Origin: Deinococcus peraridilitoris DSM 19664 | GTDB taxonomy: Bacteria > Deinococcota > Deinococci > Deinococcales > Deinococcaceae | NCBI RefSeq assembly: GCF_000317835.1 | Contig: NC_019793.1 | Coordinates: forward strand, 3,450,001 to 3,514,000 | Reading direction: 5' to 3' | Length of the DNA: 64,000 nucleotides | Part shown: in pieces, positions 56,971 to 64,000 of the stretch | Layout: each line of letters opens with the position of its first letter | How positions within the stretch are numbered: position 1 is the first letter of the stretch | Notes under the pieces: generated by a model | The model's input: only the letters and a program-made list of their open reading frames with translations | Told to the model about the DNA's origin: nothing | Database searches by the model: none | Position numbers and translations under genes: made by a program

Positions 56971-57251
56971 GGCGTTATGTGGACAGCATAGCGGAGATCC
57001 GGTGGCGAATGCGAGGCAAGACAGCTGCGGCCAAAAGGCTCACGCGCCCGAAGTGGGTTTCCGAGCTGAGCGCGTCCAGCTGACGGTCACACGCGCACTC
57101 AGCGCACTCAGCGGGAGGCGTGTTCCAAAGATTCACAGCACCTGGCGCGGAGGGCCCAGGTGCAGGCTGTGGTCGTCTTGCCGCGCCGCCGGATACGTCA
57201 TCGTGATTTGGGCGGCGTCCGCTTCTTCTGCTTCAGGCATAATGAAGGCTC
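56971..57251. other. Intergenic region recD2 / sbcD
   Basis: About 280 bases between divergent repair genes. CATAAT at 57238-57243 (plus) lies eight bases before sbcD, and TATGCT near 56984-56990 (minus) could serve recD2. No gene is seen. Confidence 0.45.
57238..57243 (+). promoter_or_regulatory. -10 element of sbcD
   Basis: CATAAT, eight bases before the ATG at 57252. Confidence 0.5.
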
Positions 57252-58454
57252 ATGCGTTTACTGCACACCGCCGACTTCCACGCCGGACGCACCCTGCGCG
57301 GCTTTGACCGGACCCCTGAAATTCGGGCCGCCCTCACCGAAGTGGCCGATCTCGCGAAGAGTGAGCGGGCAGATGCCGTTCTGGTGGCCGGCGACCTCTT
57401 TGATTCGGTCAACCCCAGTGCCGAAGCCGAGTCGGCCATCTATGATTTCTTTTTGCGTCTGCGCGAACTGGAGATTCCCAGCGTCGCGATTGCCGGCAAC
57501 CACGACAGCGCCAACCGACTTGCTGGCCTTTCGGGTCTGCTGGGCTGGGTCGGGGTGCACCTCGTCGCGCAGATGCCCGCGAGTCCGCAGGCGGCGGTGC
57601 GCACCATCACCGCCAAGAACGGCACGGACCTGGTGGTGGCGGCCTTTCCGTTTCTCAGCGAGCGTCGCCTGGTGAAGTACGCCGACGTGCTCGGCGGGGA
57701 CGTCGGGGCCTGGCGGCAGAAGTACCGCGAAGGCATGGGTTTTTTCATGGGGCAGTTCGAGCGTTCCTTCCGGGCGAACGCTGTCAACACCCTCATGCTG
57801 CACGCGACCGTCGAAGGCAGTGCCCCGTCGGGCTCCGAGCGGACCTTCCTGTTCGACCTGACCAACGCCTACACCGTGTCGCCCCAGCAATTCCCGACCA
57901 GCGCCCAGTACGTTGCGCTGGGTCACGTTCACAAGCCGCAGCAGCCCTCCGAGGCGCCGCCCGCGTATTACCCGGGCAGCCTGATTCAGCTGGACTTCGG
58001 GGAGGCCGGCGAGCGCAAGGGAGTCAACCTGGTGGAGGTCGAGCCGGGCCGACCGGCCAAAGTGCATTTTTTGCCGCTCTCGGCTGGAAAACCCTTGAAG
58101 GTGGTCAAGTCGGACCTTGACGATCTGGACCGCAAGCTGGCCGCCGTGGCGGACTTTCCCGGCTTGCTGAAGGTGGTGGTGCAGGTGCCGGGCGGAGCGA
58201 CGATGCCCGGACTCAAGGACCGGGTGCTGCGGCTGTTGCCACAAACGCTCGCCATCGAAACCGAAGCGGTGGGCGAGGCAGCGCCGGCCAGCGTGGAGCG
58301 CCGCGACGGCCTGACCCCGCTGCAGCTGTTCGAGCGGTACTATCGGGAGCGGCGTGGCGTCGAGACCCTGCCGTCGAACCTGAAAGCCGCCTTCGAGGAA
58401 GCCGACCGACTGGCCCGCGAAGAAGAAGTGCCGGGTGCCGGGGTGAACGCATGA
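57252..58454 (+). CDS. sbcD: SbcD exonuclease subunit
   Basis: Mre11-type nuclease of the SbcCD complex, which opens hairpins and trims blocked DNA ends. Phosphoesterase motifs: LLHTADFHAG, VLVAGDLFDSVNP, IAGNHDSANRL, and ALGHVHKPQQPSEAP. The C-terminal region (about 290-400) is the SbcC-binding part. At 400 residues it is full length. The stop overlaps sbcC by four bases (ATGA). Confidence 0.95.
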   Translation: MRLLHTADFHAGRTLRGFDRTPEIRAALTEVADLAKSERADAVLVAGDLFDSVNPSAEAESAIYDFFLRLRELEIPSVAIAGNHDSANRLAGLSGLLGWVGVHLVAQMPASPQAAVRTITAKNGTDLVVAAFPFLSERRLVKYADVLGGDVGAWRQKYREGMGFFMGQFERSFRANAVNTLMLHATVEGSAPSGSERTFLFDLTNAYTVSPQQFPTSAQYVALGHVHKPQQPSEAPPAYYPGSLIQLDFGEAGERKGVNLVEVEPGRPAKVHFLPLSAGKPLKVVKSDLDDLDRKLAAVADFPGLLKVVVQVPGGATMPGLKDRVLRLLPQTLAIETEAVGEAAPASVERRDGLTPLQLFERYYRERRGVETLPSNLKAAFEEADRLAREEEVPGAGVNA

Positions 58455-61180
58455 AGCCGCTCAAGCTGGCCGTGCAGGGCTTCACCTGCTTTCGACAGCA
58501 CGTCGAAATCGACTTCGAGCACCTGGAACTCTACGCCATTCAGGGCCCGACGGGCAGCGGGAAGTCGAGTCTGCTCGACGCGGTGATGTACGCGCTGTAC
58601 GGCCAGACGCCGCGCCTAGGCAAGATCGGGCACGACGCGCTGATTTCGCAGGGTGAGCGGGGTCTCTCGATCAGTCTGGAATTCGAGTCGGCCGGTGCGC
58701 GCTACCGAGTCGCGCGCGCGCGTGGGCGACGGCAGGCCGACAACGAGGTGCGTTTCGAGACCTGGAACGGTGAACGTTTCGTGACGCTCACCGAAACCAA
58801 GAAAGCCGAGACACAACTGGCGATCGAGAAGGTGGTCGGACTCAACTTCGATTCGTTTACCCGCGCCGTGGTCCTGCCGCAAGGACAATTCGACCGTTTT
58901 CTGCGAGGCACCGGCAAGGAGCGTCAGGAACTGCTGGGCGCGCTGCTGGACCTCGACCACTACAGACGCATGGCCGAGGTGGCGGGTGAACGCAAGGCGG
59001 CCCTGAGCGCCGATCTGCGCGCCCAACAGACCCTGCTCGACGGCGAGTACGCCAGCCTGACGCCAGAGGTACTGGACGGCTGGCGAACTGAAGTGCGGCT
59101 GGCCGAGGAGGCCGCCGAGCAGGGTCAGTCGGTGCGTGAGCAGCTGAGCGCTCGGGTCGCCGAGCTGGCCCAGATCGGGGCGCTGCACGCTCAGCTGAGA
59201 GCGGCACGCGCTTCACTGAGCGAGCTCGAGGAGCGCCGTGCGGCGACCAACGAAGCCCTGGAGCGCGCCCGCCGTGCCCGCCGGGTCGCGGGCGTTCTGC
59301 CGCGCATCGAGGCGCGTGACCGCGCGCAGTCACGCGCTGAGCGGGCGATGGCGGAGGTCAGCGCAGCCCGGCAGACACGTGATGAGCGCGTCGTCGGGGT
59401 GCGCGCGGCGCTGCAGCAGTCCCAGGAGGCGCAGAGCGCTCTGCAGGAATGCCCTGCCTTGCAGCGCCGCGCGGACGGCCTGCACGAGGCCGAACGTAAA
59501 CTGGCAGTGTTGCGGCGTCACGGCGGTTCGCTCGGGCTGACCGACCCATCGCCGCGCGCCTGGGACGAAGACGCTTTTGTGCAGGCACGTGAGCGCGTGA
59601 ATTTCCAGCAGCAGCTTTCGGTCGAGGCGAAAGCCATCGAACACGAAGCGCGTGAAATTGCCGCCCTGCGGCTGCGGGTGGCGAGCGACGACGAAAATCT
59701 GGCCGCCTGGCGCCTTCAGCAAGAAGACGTGACGGAAAAGGGCCGGCAGATTCGCAGTGAGCACGACGTGGCGGCAGCTGAATTGCGTTCCGTGCGCGAA
59801 CGTGAGGGTGCACTGGCCTTGCGTCACCAGTTGCACGTCGGTCAGCCCTGCCCACTGTGCGAGCAGACGGTGCACGCGCTGCCCGCGCCTCCCGCCGTCG
59901 ATATGGCTACCCTGGAACAGCGCACCTTAACGCTCGAGGAAGCCCTGCTGGCGCTGCGAGACCGGCTCAGCGAGCTGCGTGCCAACATCCGTGCGCTGGA
60001 GGGCACCGTGACCCGGGACCGCTCTGATCTCTATCGCCGTGAAGAGGCGCTCAACTCCCGCCGTGAGGCCCTGAGGCGCCTGCAGGAGCAGCTCTCAGGC
60101 GACGCTGCCGCCGAGGCGCGTTCGCTGTTGGCCGGTCTGGCCGCTGAATTGCGTGCCAGCGGTGACGACCCGGCCGGGCAACGGCGCGCGCTGCTGAGCG
60201 AAATTGCAATGCGGGTCTCCCGTACCGAGGAAATCCGTCGCCGCGCCGCGACCCTCGAGGTGTCGCTGGCCGCCGCCGAAGCGGCCCTAAGCTCCGCCGA
60301 ACGCGGTATGGCCGAACGCCAGAGCGAATTCGACAGCGCGGAGCAGGTCCTGAGTACCAGCCTCGCCGAGCTGCGGCTGACCGAAGCGCAGGCCAGTTCG
60401 GCAGCGCTGCCCGAGCACGAGATCCTCGGGCTCGAAGAGCGCTACCGGCTGTGGAGCACGGTCCTGGAGAAATGCCAGGGCGAGGTGGCCGATCTGGAGA
60501 GCACTTTGGGTGGCCGCACGTTCGACGAGCGGGAGTTGCTTGAAGCGCGAGCGCAGTGTGAGCGTGCCGAGCAGTACGTCACGGCCTCACGGCGCCGCGC
60601 CGCGGAACTGGCGGCGCAGCTGCGCGCCGGAGAGGAGAAACTCGCGCGGAAACTCGAACTTGAAGCGGCCCTGGCCCGCACCTCGCGCGATCTGGACACC
60701 TGGTCGGCCCTGGCGCAGTCCCTTCGGGCCAACGAGTTCCAGCAGTTTCTGCTGGCTGAAGTCGAATCGAGCCTGCTGGACCGGGCGGGCGAGCTGCTGT
60801 TCGAGATCAGCGACGGACGCTACCGCCTGCTGCTGGAAAGCGGTGAGTACAGCGTGCAGGATCTATGGAATGCCGGCGAGACCCGCGGTGTCAAGACCCT
60901 TTCGGGAGGCGAGACTTTTCTGGCCAGCCTGGCCCTGGCGATTGCCCTGAGTGATTACCTTGCCGGGAATCATATTCTCGGGGCACTTTTTCTGGACGAG
61001 GGATTTGGCACCCTCGATCCGCAGGCCCTGGAAGCGGTGGCGGGCGCCCTCGAAAAGGTCCGTACTCAGGGCCGTACGGTGGGGGTCATTACTCACGTCG
61101 AGAGTCTCTCGGAGCGCCTGCCGTCACGCATTCTGGTGAGCAAGAGCGTGGCTGGCAGCCGCGCCCTCCGCATGGAATAA
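58451..61180 (+). CDS. sbcC: SbcC, Rad50-like ATPase subunit
   Basis: The SMC-type ATPase of SbcCD. Walker A is IQGPTGSGKSSLLDAVMYAL near residue 33. Two long coiled coils flank the zinc hook CPLC at residues 467-470. The C-terminal head has the signature KTLSGGETFLASLALAIALS and Walker B FLDEGFGTLDPQALE. At 909 residues it is typical. A Q-loop block AVVLPQGQFDRFLRGT lies at about residue 140. It is co-translated with sbcD; together with the neighbouring recD2 and herA-nurA it makes a local group of DNA-end enzymes. Confidence 0.95.
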   Translation: MKPLKLAVQGFTCFRQHVEIDFEHLELYAIQGPTGSGKSSLLDAVMYALYGQTPRLGKIGHDALISQGERGLSISLEFESAGARYRVARARGRRQADNEVRFETWNGERFVTLTETKKAETQLAIEKVVGLNFDSFTRAVVLPQGQFDRFLRGTGKERQELLGALLDLDHYRRMAEVAGERKAALSADLRAQQTLLDGEYASLTPEVLDGWRTEVRLAEEAAEQGQSVREQLSARVAELAQIGALHAQLRAARASLSELEERRAATNEALERARRARRVAGVLPRIEARDRAQSRAERAMAEVSAARQTRDERVVGVRAALQQSQEAQSALQECPALQRRADGLHEAERKLAVLRRHGGSLGLTDPSPRAWDEDAFVQARERVNFQQQLSVEAKAIEHEAREIAALRLRVASDDENLAAWRLQQEDVTEKGRQIRSEHDVAAAELRSVREREGALALRHQLHVGQPCPLCEQTVHALPAPPAVDMATLEQRTLTLEEALLALRDRLSELRANIRALEGTVTRDRSDLYRREEALNSRREALRRLQEQLSGDAAAEARSLLAGLAAELRASGDDPAGQRRALLSEIAMRVSRTEEIRRRAATLEVSLAAAEAALSSAERGMAERQSEFDSAEQVLSTSLAELRLTEAQASSAALPEHEILGLEERYRLWSTVLEKCQGEVADLESTLGGRTFDERELLEARAQCERAEQYVTASRRRAAELAAQLRAGEEKLARKLELEAALARTSRDLDTWSALAQSLRANEFQQFLLAEVESSLLDRAGELLFEISDGRYRLLLESGEYSVQDLWNAGETRGVKTLSGGETFLASLALAIALSDYLAGNHILGALFLDEGFGTLDPQALEAVAGALEKVRTQGRTVGVITHVESLSERLPSRILVSKSVAGSRALRME

Positions 61181-61283
61181 AGCCGGTCGAACACGGCGCT
61201 GTTCAGGCAGGGTAACCGACCCTTCGCGCGGCGGCAGGAACGCAACGTAAGTGGTCCGGAGACGGGGCAGCGGGACATGAAAA

Positions 61284-61310
61284 GAGCACTCCGGAGTTCC
61301 CGGAGTGCTC
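61284..61310 (-). terminator. Terminator after the Thr-rich secreted protein gene
   Basis: Perfect 11-bp stem GAGCACTCCGG (61284-61294) with 61300-61310, five-base loop, then TTT on the minus strand. Confidence 0.8.
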
Positions 61311-61326
61311 TGGCAGAAACAGACGC

Positions 61327-61851
<525 letters not shown>

Positions 61852-61861
61852 ATCACTTAGC

Positions 61862-61867
61862 ATTGTA
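61862..61867 (-). promoter_or_regulatory. -10 element of the Thr-rich protein gene
   Basis: TACAAT on the minus strand, ten bases before the ATG at 61851. Confidence 0.5.
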
Positions 61868-61958
61868 GAAATGCAGTGTTGTAACGTCTACGAAGCAGCT
61901 TCTGAGCCAATGAAGCTTACAGGTCGCATGAAGACCGAATGAAGGAGTCCACTTTTAA

Positions 61959-63515
61959 ATGAGAAAATCATTGACCTTCGCTTTGTTTATGCTTCATCTT
62001 TCCGGAGTAACATTGGCTGCCAGCCCTCCGGCGGTGGTGTGGCAGAAGCCGCTGAAAGGCCTGAGTGCCCTGGCTCTGACGGCAGAGGGCGACCTGCTGT
62101 TTGTCGGCAGTGATGCCAAAATACACCGCACCACCTCGGCAGGCGAGGAGCGCTGGACATACGCGCTGGGCGACATCGGGCGCGGGCAGCCGGTGGTTGC
62201 CCCAGGTGGCCAGATCTATGTGGTCAGCTATGACGACTATGTCTACGCCCTCACGCCCGACGGCAAACTGGAGTGGCGATACAAGCTTGACGGGGATATC
62301 TTTGCCACGCCGGCCTTGCGCACAGACGGCAGCCTGATTGTCGCGTCGACGGCAGGCCGGGTGGTGGCGCTGAGTTCGCAAGGTCAGGTACTGTGGACCT
62401 TCCAGGCAGGAGCGGGTATCTTTTCGAGCCCTGCCGTGTCTCTTGACGGCACCATTTATTTCGGCGCGCAGGATTCCACCCTCACCGCCTTGTCGCCCGA
62501 CGGGCAGGTGAAATGGAAATTCTCGGCAGGCTCGTTCGTCTTTTCGAGCCCGGCCCTCGACGCACAAGGAAACATTTACTTCGGATCGTCAGACCGGCAT
62601 GTCTATTCGGTGGACCCGGCAGGTCAGCTGCGCTGGAAAGTACAGACCCGACTGTTCGTCAACGCCTCGCCGATCATCACACAGCAAGGCCTGGTGGTGG
62701 TGGGAAGCTTCGACGGTACCCTGTACGCCCTGCAACAGGGCGGCACCGAAGCCTGGACCTACCGCGCCGGCGCGCCCATTGCTGCTCCCGCGGCGCAGCT
62801 GAGCAATGGTGATCTGGTGGTGGGTGACGCGCAGGGTACCCTGCACGCAGTGTCTGAAACCGGAAGGCCGCTGTGGCAGCTTCCGACCTCGGCGCGCATC
62901 GACGTATCGGCAGCGATCAGCGACTCGGGCATGCTCTACAGCGTTTCCAACGACGGACGCCTGCTGGCGATGGCTGTCGGGCAGGGCCCGGCCAGCGGCC
63001 CATGGTCGCAGTGGCGCTCGGTGCCGGCCGGCTGGGGACGCACGCTCACACCCAGCGAAATCACGGCGCGGGCCGAGCAGGTCGCCAACACGCCACGCGT
63101 GTCAGTCGCCGCGAGTGCCCCGGAGACTCAGGCGGCGCAGACCGAAGCGGCGCCGCCCGTACAGGGAACGCAGACGGCCGCCCCCCGGCCGCCGCTCGTG
63201 CCGTTTGTCCTCGACGCTCGCGGATTGATGACCAGTGCAGGCAGCGTGTATGTTCCATTGCGAGCGCTGGTGAATGCACTGGGTGGCCAGGTGCTCCTGC
63301 CCGGCAAAACTGAGGTGACCGTGCGCGTCGGTGCCCAGTCTCTGAGTCTTCCGGCCGCCGTGCGTGGCAACACCGCCTACGTTCAGGTGGGCGCCCTGCG
63401 TTCCTTGCCGGCACTGCGGGTCCAGTGGCAGGCCGCCAAGCGTGAGGTGCGCGTCATCACTCCGGACCGGGTGATCGTCATCCCCGTAGAGGCACAGGCA
63501 GTCAGCCGGATGTAA
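61959..63515 (+). CDS. Secreted PQQ-type beta-propeller protein with C-terminal stalk-like domain
   Basis: A 518-residue exported protein (MRKSLTFALFMLHLSGVTLA). Residues about 25-345 hold seven to eight propeller blades of the PQQ-like kind, each with a pattern such as DGTIYFGAQDSTLTALSPDG or GNIYFGSSDRHVYSVDPAGQ. A Pro/Ala/Gln linker follows. The last 100 residues (SAGSVYVPLRALVNALGGQV, REVRVITPDRVIVI) resemble the copper-amine-oxidase N-terminal (stalk) domain often found on cell-wall proteins. No quinoprotein catalytic residues are evident, so a scaffold or BamB-like role is more likely. AAGGAG is 11 bases before the ATG. Confidence 0.86.
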   Translation: MRKSLTFALFMLHLSGVTLAASPPAVVWQKPLKGLSALALTAEGDLLFVGSDAKIHRTTSAGEERWTYALGDIGRGQPVVAPGGQIYVVSYDDYVYALTPDGKLEWRYKLDGDIFATPALRTDGSLIVASTAGRVVALSSQGQVLWTFQAGAGIFSSPAVSLDGTIYFGAQDSTLTALSPDGQVKWKFSAGSFVFSSPALDAQGNIYFGSSDRHVYSVDPAGQLRWKVQTRLFVNASPIITQQGLVVVGSFDGTLYALQQGGTEAWTYRAGAPIAAPAAQLSNGDLVVGDAQGTLHAVSETGRPLWQLPTSARIDVSAAISDSGMLYSVSNDGRLLAMAVGQGPASGPWSQWRSVPAGWGRTLTPSEITARAEQVANTPRVSVAASAPETQAAQTEAAPPVQGTQTAAPRPPLVPFVLDARGLMTSAGSVYVPLRALVNALGGQVLLPGKTEVTVRVGAQSLSLPAAVRGNTAYVQVGALRSLPALRVQWQAAKREVRVITPDRVIVIPVEAQAVSRM

Positions 63516-63528
63516 CTGGAGTACGGCG

Positions 63529-63566
63529 GAAAGAAGAGCGGGCCTGCACTTGCCCGCTCTTCTTTC
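63529..63566 (+). terminator. Terminator after the beta-propeller gene
   Basis: Perfect 15-bp stem GAAAGAAGAGCGGGC (63529-63543) with 63552-63566, eight-base loop. The 3' arm is itself T-rich. Confidence 0.8.
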
Positions 63567-63586
63567 TTGCCGGTTGGGGCGCCCTT

Positions 63587-63619
63587 CTGCCCTCCGCCTG
63601 CCCTCCGCCTGCCCTCCGC
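63587..63619 (+). repeat. Three tandem copies of an 11-base repeat
   Basis: CTGCCCTCCGC three times without change. Non-coding, between two gene ends. Confidence 0.8.
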
Positions 63620-63629
63620 ATCGGCCCGC

Positions 63630-63875
63630 TCAGCGAGGTGTCTGTGTGACCAGCAGGACCAGCAGAACCACGTCGACCAGCCACGCCGCCGGACGCCGCG
63701 AGGCCGGGTCGTGGCGGGCGCGCAAGAGCTGCACGCCCAGTCGAGCGGCGAACAGTGCGGCGAGCATCCAGACGGGCGCCCGCCACAAGTCCACGAGCGC
63801 GGCGAAGAGCAGCAGGGCCAGCACCAGCAGGATGATCAGGTTGCCAAGCGGCAGCAGACCCGGATCTGGCTTCAT
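63630..63875 (-). CDS. Small membrane protein of unknown function
   Basis: An 81-residue protein with two to three hydrophobic helices (LGNLIILLVLALLLFAALVD, WMLAALFAARLGVQLL, AWLVDVVLLVLLVTQ) and an Arg-rich loop. GGAGG lies nine bases before the ATG at 63875. An in-frame ATG at 63893 would add six residues but lacks a ribosome site. No family recognised. Confidence 0.65.
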   Translation of the reverse strand: MKPDPGLLPLGNLIILLVLALLLFAALVDLWRAPVWMLAALFAARLGVQLLRARHDPASRRPAAWLVDVVLLVLLVTQTPR

Positions 63876-63936
63876 CGGTCGCGGCCTCCGCATGGCCCGC
63901 GCCGCCGTGCTCGCCGCGCGCCCGGCCTGCCCAAAA

Positions 63937-64000
63937 TCACTCTTTGACCAGCCACAGCACGCTGTTGGGCGCCAGATTCAGGCGCAGGTGCGCAGGCTGA
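63937..64000 (-). CDS. C-terminal end of an unidentified gene (cut by window edge)
   Basis: The last 20 codons of a minus-strand frame are visible, reading QPAHLRLNLAPNSVLWLVKE before a TGA at 63939-63937. The LAPNSVLWL ending is reminiscent of the last beta strand of some glycoside hydrolase or alpha-amylase-type proteins, but this is too short to name. It is upstream of, and in line with, the small membrane protein gene. Confidence 0.45.
   Translation of the reverse strand, partial: QPAHLRLNLAPNSVLWLVKE

Noticed and set aside
63587..63619. 11-base tandem repeats as a CRISPR-like array
   Set aside because: The units are directly adjacent with no spacers and too short.

Overview
The window reads as a chromosomal segment from a Deinococcus-type bacterium (order Deinococcales). 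It is GC-rich and densely packed. It carries the DNA-repair set typical of that group: NurA-HerA, a long-N-terminus RecD2, SbcCD and HolA. About twenty genes start exactly six bases after a TAnnnT -10 hexamer, the leaderless-mRNA layout known from Deinococcus. The pyr operon leader resembles the one described in Thermus. I saw no rRNA or tRNA gene, CRISPR array, insertion sequence or prophage, and no gene-free stretch longer than 300 bases.

Layout. 1-2.2 kb: end of pyrG, coaE, a secreted TPR protein. 2.3-9.2 kb: the translation/envelope cluster rpsB-tsf-pyrH-frr-cdsA-dxr-rseP, without the usual uppS. 9.2-14.3 kb: a glycosyltransferase, a DRGH nuclease, two Cys-rich proteins, then murI-rph-rdgB. 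14.4-25.7 kb: prfB with its programmed frameshift, a DUF1206 membrane protein, glyA, a secreted protein, proC, a GAF-GGDEF protein, prmA-rsmE, a lipoprotein, a divergent pyrophosphatase-like protein and an FAD oxidase. 25.9-34.4 kb: mostly minus-strand genes, including two tandem phosphoribosyltransferases, a PlsY/acyl-ACP-reductase-like fusion, an acyltransferase-3 protein, an S9 peptidase, mobA, an HNH protein and a PIG-L deacetylase. 34.5-39.2 kb: hsp20 diverging from pyrR-pyrB-pyrC, with pyrD facing them. 39.3-48.3 kb: an ABC binding protein, an Fe-S-type Rrf2 regulator, hemB, a small Ser/Thr kinase, holA, several lineage-type proteins, and an NrnA-type DHH phosphodiesterase. 48.3-57 kb: herA-nurA, small secreted or acidic proteins, a kinase-less KdpD N-terminal protein, recD2. 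57.2-64 kb: sbcD-sbcC, a secreted Thr-rich protein, a beta-propeller protein, a small membrane protein, and the C-terminus of a further gene.

How the genes work together. The pyr genes (pyrR, B, C, D, with pyrH and pyrG) cover most of de novo pyrimidine synthesis. pyrR-B-C sits behind a leader that shows a PyrR binding hairpin, a 31-codon leader peptide and a terminator inside that peptide's reading frame. SbcCD, HerA-NurA and RecD2 make up a DNA-end processing set. cdsA, the PlsY fusion and the acyltransferase-3 gene concern lipids and envelope.

The points most worth a second look are the PlsY-reductase fusion (a candidate for unusual Deinococcus lipid chemistry), the consistent leaderless-promoter rule that relocates several starts, the pyr leader, the degenerate pyrophosphatase, and a set of long perfect inverted repeats, above all a 48-bp palindrome at 52761-52808.
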